41,267 bases of DNA. Source: Nanobdellati archaeon. GTDB lineage: Archaea > B1Sed10-29 > JAGVWA01. The notes under the pieces are model-generated. The model searched no databases and had not been told where the DNA came from. It was given only the letters and a program-made list of their open reading frames with translations. The stretch's first letter is position 1. Each line of letters opens with the position of its first letter. A program made the translations under genes and the position numbers. The DNA is taken from contig JAGVWA010000013.1 of NCBI GenBank assembly GCA_018304505.1, positions 1-41,267 on the forward strand. The letters run 5' to 3'. Below are positions 35,105 through 41,267 of the stretch, piece after piece.

Positions 35105-35275
35105 CTTCTTTTCATTGCTTCTTTGAAAGAAGTAGGGGTTACTGACCCGTTTCAGGAACTCGAGAGCGCCAAATTCAGTGATGCTTGCCTCTGCTATCGC
35201 TCCTGATGTCATGTCAAACAGCTACCTGTGGGCCTTGCCATCACGCAGCAGGGGGTCAGCAACCCATGTCTTCAT
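35105..35275 (-). pseudogene. DUF763 protein remnant with internal amber stop
   Basis: Minus-strand reading from ATG 35275 gives MKTWVADPLLRDGKAHR, then TAG (35222-35224), then LFDMTSGAIAEASITEFG, and ALEFLKRVSNPYFFQ. This matches from memory the conserved N-terminus of the DUF763 family (GxADLPLHxGKAPRWLFERM, then EEYGxEEFLRRLSDPYWFQ). The stop replaces the Trp of the RWLF motif, a single-base TGG to TAG change. Homology ends after about 50 residues at PYFFQ, and the rest of the roughly 350-residue protein is missing. The frame then runs into the antisense of the antitoxin gene and stops at 35072. It is therefore a truncated, nonsense-mutated relic. No other gene lies between 35105 and 35381. 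Confidence 0.72.
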
Positions 35276-35381
35276 GTGCATCATTGCGCAATTGGGGGTT
35301 TTTAAGGCGTGTTAGTAAGCGGTTTTCCGAGGCATTGGTGCATTGGCAAGGTTTAAATATCCAGTGAGCTTATTCCCCATT

Positions 35382-35813
35382 ATGGAACTACCGGAAATCA
35401 ACATTGACAAGAGCATCTTGATTGCGGCGGTCGCAGTCATCGTAGTGGCAGTCCTTGCCCTTGTTTACATAGTTCCTATAGTGCAGCCGAGGTCTGTGAA
35501 CGCGTATTTTGAACAGTCTACCTTGAGCCTCGGCGAAACAACAAGGCTCTATGTTGAAGTGACGAACCTGTTTACAAAAGACTTAGAGGCTGTACAAGTA
35601 AGCGTAAAAGCGATAGACCCAACAACAATCAGCATTCCTGAAAGCCAACGGGCAATTGCCCAGCAGAACGTCGGCATTGGAGAGATGAAGAAGTTCGAGT
35701 TCCCAGTTACTGTGCTGAACGCCCGCGAGGGCACTTATTCTATAGAGATCACAGTAGACTTTGACGGCAAGATAGAAAGACAAAGAGCGATGTTGCGCGT
35801 AAGGTCATCCTGA
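35382..35813 (+). CDS. Small single-pass membrane protein with Ig-like domain
   Basis: A 143-residue protein: a short cytoplasmic start (MELPEINIDKS), one transmembrane helix (ILIAAVAVIVVAVLALVYIV, about 12-31) and an outward beta-sandwich domain of about 105 residues, with patterns like TLSLGETTRLYVEVTN and KKFEFPVTVLNAREGTYSIE that resemble CARDB/NEAT-like Ig folds. Start at 35382 is supported by TTTAAATAT (35352-35360) about 25 bases upstream; an in-frame ATG at 35343 lies before that box. It converges on the Lrp gene with 6 bases between. The function is unknown; it may be an envelope protein. Confidence 0.78.
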   Translation: MELPEINIDKSILIAAVAVIVVAVLALVYIVPIVQPRSVNAYFEQSTLSLGETTRLYVEVTNLFTKDLEAVQVSVKAIDPTTISIPESQRAIAQQNVGIGEMKKFEFPVTVLNAREGTYSIEITVDFDGKIERQRAMLRVRSS

Positions 35814-35819
35814 GTTTTT

Positions 35820-36293
35820 TCATCGTATGGCGACTTGGGTCGTGTCCTTGAACGTGGTGTAGGCAACAACGCTTTCCAGCTTCTTGATGTGCCCAAGGGG
35901 CATGATTTTTTCCATTGCCACTTTATAATAGTCATCAGCGTCTTTAACCCGTACCTTGATTAGGTAGTCCCAGTCGCTGCCACAAATGTGGACCTCCTTA
36001 ACTTCAGGAATCTCGGTTAGCTTTTTCGCGAACTCCCTCTGCTTTCCCTCGTCTTCATAGAACGACTTGTACTCGACCCTGATAATTATAAAGATTGTCA
36101 TGTCCTCCCCTGCTTTTTTGGGGTCGACGTTGGCCATGTACCCTTGTATGATGCCCCGGTCTTCAAGCTTCTTGATTCTCGCATGCAGCGTCGGCACGCT
36201 GAGCTTGAGCTGTTCTGAAAGTGCAGTAAGGTTGGGCTTGCAGTATTCTGCCTTTTGCACTAACTCCAAAATCTTCTTGTCAGTCTCGTCCAT
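35820..36293 (-). CDS. AsnC/Lrp family transcriptional regulator
   Basis: A 157-residue regulator. The N-terminal winged helix-turn-helix is residues 1-60 (MDETDKKILELVQ, LSEQLKLSVPTLHARIKKLE, RGIIQGYMA). The RAM ligand-binding/oligomerisation domain occupies about 68-150 (FIIIRVEY, VKEVHICGSDWDYLIKVRVK, VVAYTTFKD). Length and domain order are standard. These proteins sense amino acids or act as feast/famine regulators. The effector and targets cannot be told. The upstream region (36294-36369) has imperfect TTAGTTAAG / CTGACTAAG segments that could be a self-binding site, plus a TATA-like TCTATAACT; both are weak. Confidence 0.92.
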   Translation of the reverse strand: MDETDKKILELVQKAEYCKPNLTALSEQLKLSVPTLHARIKKLEDRGIIQGYMANVDPKKAGEDMTIFIIIRVEYKSFYEDEGKQREFAKKLTEIPEVKEVHICGSDWDYLIKVRVKDADDYYKVAMEKIMPLGHIKKLESVVAYTTFKDTTQVAIR

Positions 36294-36369
36294 TCACATC
36301 ATTAGGCTAAATTAGTTAAGCTGTAGCACTGACTAAGTTATAGATCTTAGTTGTTAAAAACGTTTTGCC

Positions 36370-36714
36370 TTATGGCTTTGCCTTGCTTTTCCAGAGCTGT
36401 CTCATCTGAGCCTGCTGCTCTTCTGCCAGCGCAACGAGTTCTTTGCCTACTGCAAGGGTTTCTTGGGGCGTCATCTTGAAGGCCTTCTGCGATTCCTGGT
36501 CCTGCAAGCGAATCATGACGTGCCCATCCTTCGGAAAGTTGCCCTGCATTGCGGGCTCTTCAACTTCAAGCTGCAGCATGTTCCTGTGGCTCTTTCCGTC
36601 CTTGTCCTGGTAGAAATGAGGAAATTGAGAAACTATCATACCCTTAATTATGCATTTTGGGGAATATATCACTTTCTCATGTGGTTTTCCGAGACGTAGT
36701 TTTCCGAGATGCAT
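36370..36714 (-). CDS. Hypothetical protein downstream of nmd3
   Basis: A 114-residue soluble protein that I do not recognise. The first half is beta-rich with basic residues (MHLGKLRLGKPHEKVIYSPK), and the second half has a long amphipathic helix (TPQETLAVGKELVALAEEQQ). I use ATG 36714, which overlaps the stop of the upstream gene in a TAATG, implying coupled translation; an in-frame GTG at 36732 is possible. It is the last gene of the nmd3 operon. Confidence 0.65.
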   Translation of the reverse strand: MHLGKLRLGKPHEKVIYSPKCIIKGMIVSQFPHFYQDKDGKSHRNMLQLEVEEPAMQGNFPKDGHVMIRLQDQESQKAFKMTPQETLAVGKELVALAEEQQAQMRQLWKSKAKP

Positions 36715-37079
36715 TATGGGTTGCGCAGCCACATGAAGAACTCAAATGGATCCGGGTCCTGCACTGGCGTAAATACAAATGGTACGTCCCGCGTTGAATT
36801 CAGTGTCCAGATCGGCAGGCCAATGAATTCAGGATTGTTGCTATCAATGGTGTAGAAGCCGCTGAAGTAATAGCTCTCGGTTTTCGTTACAACAACCGAC
36901 GTCTTGTAGTAAGTCAAATTCTGATGAACAATGTACGCGTTCAAGCACTCTGGAGATGTGCACTCGAACTCCGCCTGCTTCTGCTTTGTTAGGCCAACAA
37001 AGACATACGCCACAAATGCAATAAGTATGAAGGTAACTGAAATCAAAAGCAGCTCCTGCAATGCGGGGGATAACTTCAT
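36714..37079 (-). CDS. Small membrane protein in nmd3 operon
   Basis: A 121-residue protein with an N-terminal transmembrane helix (ELLLISVTFILIAFVAYVFV, about 9-28) followed by a small exported domain of about 90 residues with two nearby cysteines (ECTSPEC) and Tyr-rich strands. There is no known family. Its start overlaps the NMD3 stop by four bases (ATGA) and its stop overlaps the next start, so all three are translated from one message. Why a membrane protein is coupled to a ribosome export-factor homologue is unclear. Confidence 0.7.
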   Translation of the reverse strand: MKLSPALQELLLISVTFILIAFVAYVFVGLTKQKQAEFECTSPECLNAYIVHQNLTYYKTSVVVTKTESYYFSGFYTIDSNNPEFIGLPIWTLNSTRDVPFVFTPVQDPDPFEFFMWLRNP

Positions 37080-37762
37080 ATTCTTATCAGACTCACTAAC
37101 CTTTTCTTTATTCGCTTTTTCTTGTCAATGCCGCGCTCTTCGAATGTGTCCTTCGATTCGACGTTGTATCTCCTCTTTATGTCATCCAAAAGCGCCTTCG
37201 CGACTTCCTTGAAACTGAAATAATAATCGATTCCATTGCGGGTTTTCTTGTCCCAGTAATTCCCGACTTCGTGGTAATCCATGTTCTCCAATGACCTTGT
37301 TAAGAAATCGTGGATCCTGTCGAACTTCACAGCGTCATGGTCCTTGGCTTTCCTCAATTGAATTTGGAATTCATAGTACCGATCGCTCAGACGCCTGCAG
37401 TTATCGCACATCATGCCCTTGAATTCTAGCTTCACGTTGAACTTTTCCTCAATCAGCTTCCTCTGCTTTCCAGCAACGCCCTTGACCGTGACACTGGCAA
37501 CAGTGTCCTCTGGCATATCGATTTCTACCCTTGAGTTTTTCAGGCTGGTTCTGAGCTTGCGGGTTATCATGCCATGCAGCTCGCTAAACGTGGGCTTGAC
37601 CATCTTCTTGTCAATAAGCCACCTATTGCAGTGACTGCATCGAGTGATCTTGATTTTTCCCGGAACTTCAGTGAATGAATGCATCTCGCTATAACAGTCT
37701 ACGCAGAACTTGTCAACGAATTCAACGTTCTCCCTTCCGCACTTTGGGCAAAATCTCGCCAT
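37076..37762 (-). CDS. NMD3-family ribosome-associated protein
   Basis: A 228-residue archaeal homologue of NMD3, which in eukaryotes is the adaptor for 60S ribosomal subunit export. Archaeal members probably act in late large-subunit assembly or translation. Four CxxC motifs bind two zincs: FCPKCG and FCVDCY at the N-terminus, then CSHCNRW (about 42-48) and CDNCRRL (about 119-125). The NMD3-like beta-rich OB part follows, with KAKDHDAVKFDR and GIDYYFSFKEVAKAL. The very basic C-terminal tail (RGIDKKKRIKKRL) fits RNA binding. It is the first gene of a three-gene minus-strand operon. Confidence 0.88.
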   Translation of the reverse strand: MARFCPKCGRENVEFVDKFCVDCYSEMHSFTEVPGKIKITRCSHCNRWLIDKKMVKPTFSELHGMITRKLRTSLKNSRVEIDMPEDTVASVTVKGVAGKQRKLIEEKFNVKLEFKGMMCDNCRRLSDRYYEFQIQLRKAKDHDAVKFDRIHDFLTRSLENMDYHEVGNYWDKKTRNGIDYYFSFKEVAKALLDDIKRRYNVESKDTFEERGIDKKKRIKKRLVSLIRI

Positions 37763-37814
37763 TTTTCATTAACTCCAAGCACAAATTTACCATAATTCAC
37801 AGGTTTTGAGCATA

Positions 37815-37876
37815 CCATAATATATATGACCACTACATTATTAAGCATAAGTAATACCCAAAAAGGAGGATTTATT
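37815..37876 (+). promoter_or_regulatory. Promoter and strong ribosome site of DUF5679 gene
   Basis: ATAATATATATG at about 37817-37828 is a good TATA element. The transcript would start near 37850 and contain AGGAGG at 37864-37869, seven bases before ATG 37877. This textbook site is stronger than the GGTGA-type sites elsewhere in the window, suggesting high expression. Confidence 0.65.
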
Positions 37877-38026
37877 ATGGATGCAGAAGGATACTGCGTA
37901 AAATGCAAGGCAAAAAGAACTATGTCTAACGCTAAAGAGGTTACAATGAAGAACGGCCGCAAGGCGCTCAAAGGCGTTTGCAGCAAATGCGGCACAGGTA
38001 TGTACAAAATCCTAGGCATGAAGTAA
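37877..38026 (+). CDS. DUF5679 mini zinc-ribbon protein
   Basis: A 49-residue protein with two CxxC pairs (YCVKC at the start and CSKCG at the end) framing a basic hairpin (SNAKEVTMKNGRKALKG), i.e. a single zinc ribbon. It matches DUF5679, a family of tiny archaeal and bacterial proteins without assigned function. The start is fixed by the AGGAGG site; the upstream in-frame ATG (37826) lies before the presumed transcript start. It stands alone between promoter and terminator. Basic surface and size suggest a ribosome- or nucleic-acid-associated protein; that is inference. Confidence 0.85.
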   Translation: MDAEGYCVKCKAKRTMSNAKEVTMKNGRKALKGVCSKCGTGMYKILGMK

Positions 38027-38040
38027 AGGCTCCATGCCGA

Positions 38041-38055
38041 CTTCTTTTTTTCTTT
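38041..38055 (+). terminator. Oligo-T terminator after DUF5679 gene
   Basis: CTTCTTTTTTTCTTT at 38041-38055, 15 bases after the stop codon, is a T-rich tract on the coding strand of the kind that ends archaeal transcription without a hairpin. Confidence 0.6.
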
Positions 38056-38073
38056 ATAAAACCATACTAGATA

Positions 38074-38083
38074 CTTTTATATT
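38074..38083 (+). promoter_or_regulatory. TATA box of dcd
   Basis: CTTTTATATT at 38074-38083 lies 24-33 bases before ATG 38107, so the dcd message probably starts at or just before the start codon. For the next gene, TTAAATAC at 38763-38770 is at a similar distance from ATG 38791. Confidence 0.5.
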
Positions 38084-38106
38084 CAATGTTTTCCTAAAGC
38101 ATAGTT

Positions 38107-38736
38107 ATGATTCTATCAGACCGCGACTTAAAGGAACGACTGGCAAAGGGGGACCTCGTTTTCAAGCCCCTTGAAGATCCTGAGCACACGATAAGCCCCG
38201 CGTCAATTGATTTCAGGTTAGGGGATAGGTTTACGGTCTTCAAGGCAAGTGAAAAGTCACTCATTGACCCAATGGACTACGACGACAAGTTCAGGGAGGA
38301 GTTCCAACTCGCTAGCGGCAGAAAAATGATCAGGCACGATTACACAGACGTGTTCGAAGGAGGCAACGAGCCATTCATGGTTCATCCTGGCGACTTCGTG
38401 CTAGGCAAGGTACACGAATACCTCGAGATTCCTGCAGACCTCGCTTGCACTGTTAATGGGCGCTCAAGCCTCGGCCGCATTGGGCTCATTATCCACAGCA
38501 CCGCAGGCTGGGTAGACCCGGGCTTCAGGGGTCACATCACCTTAGAGATTACGAACATCGGTAGGCTCCCGATCAAACTCTATCCCGGCATGCGCGTAGG
38601 CCAGTTTGTCTTCCATCAACTCAATTCGCCATCAGAAAAGCCGTACAACGTTCGGGAGCAGTCGAAGTACCGTGATGAGCAAGGCGCAACGCAGTCCCGC
38701 CTAGGAATGGACAAAGAGCTCCAGAAACAGCAATAA
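38107..38736 (+). CDS. dcd: dCTP deaminase family protein
   Basis: Deaminates dCTP to dUTP (or to dUMP in bifunctional members), feeding thymidylate synthesis. It is 209 residues with the trimeric dUTPase-like fold. Motifs: MILSDRDLKERL at the start, SPASIDFRLGDRF (about 31-43), the nucleotide-binding GRSSLGRIGLIIHSTAGW around 118-135, then DPGFRGHITLEITN with the catalytic Glu at about 147, and the C-terminal YRDEQGATQSRL (about 189-200). Whether it also has dUTPase activity, as some archaeal homologues do, cannot be settled. No other pyrimidine genes are adjacent. Confidence 0.93.
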   Translation: MILSDRDLKERLAKGDLVFKPLEDPEHTISPASIDFRLGDRFTVFKASEKSLIDPMDYDDKFREEFQLASGRKMIRHDYTDVFEGGNEPFMVHPGDFVLGKVHEYLEIPADLACTVNGRSSLGRIGLIIHSTAGWVDPGFRGHITLEITNIGRLPIKLYPGMRVGQFVFHQLNSPSEKPYNVREQSKYRDEQGATQSRLGMDKELQKQQ

Positions 38737-38790
38737 AAGATAGCCCGGATTCTATAAAAACCTTAAATACTCCAAAGCAATAACTTAACA

Positions 38791-40107
38791 ATGGGCAATA
38801 TTTCTGCAGCCCGGGCGGCAAGAACAAAAAAGAAAGCGGAAGCAAAGCTAAACCAAGAACTGGAAACCAGGCGCAGAGCGACACTGGCGAGACTACAAGC
38901 ACTTCAAAAACAAGCACAAGCCCAGCAAATCAAGCTCGGCGCACTCAAAAAACTAGCGCTAACCCGACGCATCAAACAACTACAAAGAGAACGCGCAACG
39001 CCGCGAACCATCTTACAAGCAGAAAAAGCCGAACCGCGACTAGCAAAAGCAGCAAAGCCAGCATCAAGACCAATGCCTAAGCCCGGGGCACTAAGGACAG
39101 TAGCCAAACCTCCACAAACAACAAGATCAAGGACAATCGCCCCTGTAGCCAAGCCAGCGCCAACAGCAACCCGACCTGCCGCAAGGCCAACCATTCCAAT
39201 AGCAATAAAACCAAGACACCCACCTACAAGACTAACACGATTTCTTAGAAAGGCAAAACCCCCACAACTCACCACTAGAACAACACCAAGCGCGGCAAGA
39301 CCACTACTCCTACGGATGGGAAGGGTTCCGCTGCGCCTCGACACACGAGCAGAATTAACGTTAGTGCCCGGGCGCGCGCAAGAAAAGACAGCTGAAAGGG
39401 AAGCGGCTGAAACCGCGAAGAAGATAAGAGAAAGACAAGAAGCAGAAAAAGCCTTAGACAAACTACTCGCAAAAGCAGAAGTCGAACTAAAGCCAGAATA
39501 CAGACGAGCCCTCGCCAGCAAAAAAGTAATCGACTTCATCCAACAACTCGGAAAAGACGCGGCAAAAGCATACTTCGACGCAATCGTACAACACGGAACA
39601 GAAAAACTAACCACCCCAGAATTAATGGACTTCGCCAAACAACTCGGACCAAATGCGGCAGGGGCATACTTCTACGCAATCGCAGAACGCCCAACAACTC
39701 CCATCAGACACTGCATGGCGATACTTCTCCGCAATCGCACGACACGGAACAGAAAAACTCGCCAGCAAAGAAGTCCTAACCACAGAAGTAGCAAAATTCA
39801 CCCAACAACTCCCAGAGACCATTGCATGGCAATACTTCAACGCAATCGCAAAACACGGAACAAAAAAACTAACCACCAAAGAAGTCATGGACTTCGCACA
39901 ACAACTCCCACCAAACACTGCAGAACAATACTTCAACGCAATCGCAAAACACGGAACAGAAAAACTAACCACCCCAGAATTAATGGACTTCGCCAAACAA
40001 CTCGGACCAAATGCGGCAGGGGCATACTTCTACGCAATCGCAGAACGGACCAAACGCGGCACGGCAATACTTCAAAGCAATCACACAACACGGAACAAAA
40101 AAACTAA
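38791..40107 (+). CDS. Helical-repeat protein, 5' part (frame-disrupted)
   Basis: The true coding part is about 38791-39688. Residues 1-70 form a basic coiled-coil-like segment (RAARTKKKAEAKLNQELETR). Residues about 85-190 are a Pro/Ala/Arg-rich disordered stretch (VAKPAPTATRPAARPTIPIA), and about 200-240 are again helical. Two helical repeats then begin (KKVIDFIQQLGKDAAKAYFD and TPELMDFAKQLGPNAAGAYF). No signal peptide or transmembrane segment is present, so it is cytoplasmic and perhaps nucleic-acid-associated. After 39688 the frame is lost, and the Arg/Thr-rich residue string to 40107 is an out-of-frame reading of the repeats. The protein family is unknown to me. TTAAATAC at 38763-38770 is the likely TATA box. 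Confidence 0.75.
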   Translation: MGNISAARAARTKKKAEAKLNQELETRRRATLARLQALQKQAQAQQIKLGALKKLALTRRIKQLQRERATPRTILQAEKAEPRLAKAAKPASRPMPKPGALRTVAKPPQTTRSRTIAPVAKPAPTATRPAARPTIPIAIKPRHPPTRLTRFLRKAKPPQLTTRTTPSAARPLLLRMGRVPLRLDTRAELTLVPGRAQEKTAEREAAETAKKIRERQEAEKALDKLLAKAEVELKPEYRRALASKKVIDFIQQLGKDAAKAYFDAIVQHGTEKLTTPELMDFAKQLGPNAAGAYFYAIAERPTTPIRHCMAILLRNRTTRNRKTRQQRSPNHRSSKIHPTTPRDHCMAILQRNRKTRNKKTNHQRSHGLRTTTPTKHCRTILQRNRKTRNRKTNHPRINGLRQTTRTKCGRGILLRNRRTDQTRHGNTSKQSHNTEQKN

Positions 40108-41106
40108 CCACCAAAGAATTCATGAACTTCGCCCAACAACTCCCAACAAACACTGCACGGCACTACTTCAACGCAATCGCAAAACACGGAACAAAAAAAC
40201 TCGCCAGCAAAGAAATCATGAACTTCGCACAACAACTCCCACCAGACACTGCACGGCACTACTTCAACGCAATCGCAAAACACGGAACAAAAAAACTCAC
40301 CACCAAAGAAGTTCTAACCACAGAAGTAGCAAAATTCACCCAACAACTCGGACCAAACGCGGCAGGGCACTACTTCAAAGCAATCACACAACACGGAACA
40401 AAAAAACTAACCACCAAAGAATTCATGAACTTCGCACAACAACTCCCAACAAACACTGCACGGCACTACTTCAAAGCAATCACACAACACGGAACAGAAC
40501 AACTAACAACCAAAAAAGTAATCGACTTCATCCAACAACTCCCACCAGACACTGCATCGCGATACTTCAACGCAATCATAGAACGCGGACCAGAAAAACT
40601 AACCACCAAAGAAGTCATGAACTTCGCACAACAACTCACAACAGACACTGCAGGGGAATACTTCGACGCAATCGCACGACACGGAACAGAAAAACTCGCC
40701 AGCAAAGAAGTCCTAACCACAGAAGTAGCAAAATTCACCCAACAACTCCCACCAAACACTGCATGGGCATGGTATTACTTCAGAGCAATCGCACAACACG
40801 GACCAGAAAAACTCGCCAGCAAAGAAGTCCTAACCACAGAAGTAGCAAAATTCACCCAACAACTCCCACCAAACACTGCACGGCAATACTTCGACGCAAT
40901 CGTACAACACGGAACAGAAAAACTAACCACCCCAGAATTAATGGACTTCGCCAAACAACTCGGACCAAATGCGGCATGGCAATACTTCTACGCAATCGCA
41001 GAACACGGAACAGAAAAACTAACAACACGAGAAGTCATGGACTTCGCACAACAACTCCCATCAGACACTGCATGGCGATACTTCAACGCAATCGCAGAAC
41101 ACGGAG
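39500..41106 (+). repeat. ~17-unit 96/111-bp coding tandem repeat array
   Basis: Units of 96 bases, with a 111-base variant, are repeated head to tail. Many are identical over long runs. 39590-39689 and 39948-40047 are identical over exactly 100 bases (offset 358). Sub-blocks such as the AAGTCCTAACCACAGAAGTAG region recur at about 39768, 40707 and 40826. The strand is strongly A/C-rich. Repeat content is read as protein, so this is not a CRISPR array. Confidence 0.88.
39689..40046 (+). other. Helical-repeat protein, middle part in second frame
   Basis: Four repeat units (QQLPSDTAWRYFSAIARHG onward, ending NAAGAYFYAIAE) are readable only in this frame. Both edges are out-of-frame junctions right after the sequence GCAGAAC. 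At the left edge about 41 bases, and at the right edge about 53 bases, of a repeat unit are missing relative to intact units. Each shift is therefore explained by an internal partial-unit deletion, not by a single-base error. Confidence 0.75.
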
Positions 41107-41267
41107 TGGAGCGACTAGTAAGCAAAGGATTTGTTACTGGCGTTGGTCGTGTTTTTGATGGCTTTGTAACGACAGAAGCCATGAGAAGCACATTTATGGA
41201 TAATTTACTCACCATTGATGACAGGATTTCTGAACGAGTCATGAGCCAAACCGAAAGCGCCAGCAGA
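40047..41267 (+). CDS. Helical-repeat protein, 3' part in third frame (runs off window)
   Basis: Open without a stop from 40047 to the last base, 407 codons, with no start codon of its own. It encodes eleven units of the pattern TTKEVMDFAQQLPPDTA, then two variable residues, YF, one variable residue, and AIAxHGTEKL. Units are 32 residues, or 37 where EVLTTEVAKFTQQL replaces the shorter first helix. One unit has a two-residue insertion before YF (TAWAWYYF). The last unit leads into a non-repeat domain (FVTGVGRVFDGFVTTEAM and onward) that is cut by the window end. The pattern predicts two helices per unit, i.e. an alpha-solenoid. The longest plus-strand ORF in the overlapping frame (to 41158) is a shadow and should be ignored. 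Confidence 0.75.

Noticed and set aside
35222-35224. In-frame TAG read as pyrrolysine
   Set aside because: The codon replaces a conserved Trp, the gene is truncated soon after, and no pyrrolysine genes are seen, so a nonsense mutation in a relic is simpler.
36294-36369. Lrp operator upstream of the regulator gene
   Set aside because: The imperfect TTAGTTAAG-like segments are weak, and A/T-rich intergenic DNA yields such matches by chance, so I mention it only in the gene entry.
39500-41106. Regular repeats suggesting a CRISPR array
   Set aside because: The 96/111-bp units are translatable throughout, contain no short-repeat/unique-spacer pattern, and no cas genes are present.
39653-41158. 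A 501-residue Arg/Thr-rich protein in the second frame
   Set aside because: Beyond 40046 this is an out-of-frame reading of the repeat array; its low-complexity Arg/Thr/Asn text is a by-product of A/C-rich repeats.

Overview
The window is archaeal. It carries an archaeal/eukaryotic-type TrpRS, a homomeric-type tRNA splicing endonuclease (EndA), diphthine synthase, NMD3, a DUF357 protein, an AsnC/Lrp regulator, and a two-TadC type IV pilus assembly locus. Signals are archaeal too: many first-of-operon genes have a TATA-like box about 22-30 nt before the start codon (leaderless or nearly so). Operon-internal genes often have a GGTGA/GTGAT ribosome site. The compact layout, tiny zinc-finger protein and very large Asn/Thr-rich surface proteins would fit a small-genome (DPANN-like) lineage, but that placement is inference.

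Layout. (1) 1-4749: a perfect 58-bp inverted repeat at the window edge, then a GT4 glycosyltransferase, asparagine synthetase, a geranylgeranyl-reductase-like flavoprotein and, convergent, a cis-prenyltransferase. Together these suggest surface glycan and polyprenol-carrier synthesis. (2) 4841-14256: a type IV pilus-like operon with pilin-like proteins, a VirB11/TadA-type ATPase, two TadC-like membrane proteins, three more proteins with class III-like leaders (one carrying two LamG domains), and a secreted LamG protein. (3) 14391-23424: a CARDB/PGF-pre-PGF membrane-anchored surface protein and a 2386-residue secreted protein built from cadherin/Ig-like repeats. (4) 23451-27286: DUF192, an AbrB-like regulator, a small unknown, trpS (minus), then endA-dphB. 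(5) 27351-33183: a very large modular secreted protein split by a frameshift. (6) 33166-38736: geranylgeranyl reductase (minus), DUF357, an orphan VapB-like antitoxin, a DUF763 pseudogene remnant, a small membrane protein, an Lrp regulator, an NMD3 operon (minus), a DUF5679 mini-protein and dCTP deaminase. (7) 38791-end: a cytoplasmic-looking repeat protein with about 17 near-identical 32/37-residue helical units, frame-broken twice and running off the window.

Main points for a second look: the LamG-bearing pilin-like protein inside a pilus operon; the terminal repeat protein, whose variation clusters at three positions flanking an invariant Tyr-Phe; the DUF763 relic with a Trp-to-amber change; and three out-of-frame junctions, each directly after an exact 100-bp duplicated segment. 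The last point, seen in two unrelated genes, makes assembly error a serious alternative to real gene decay or phase variation.
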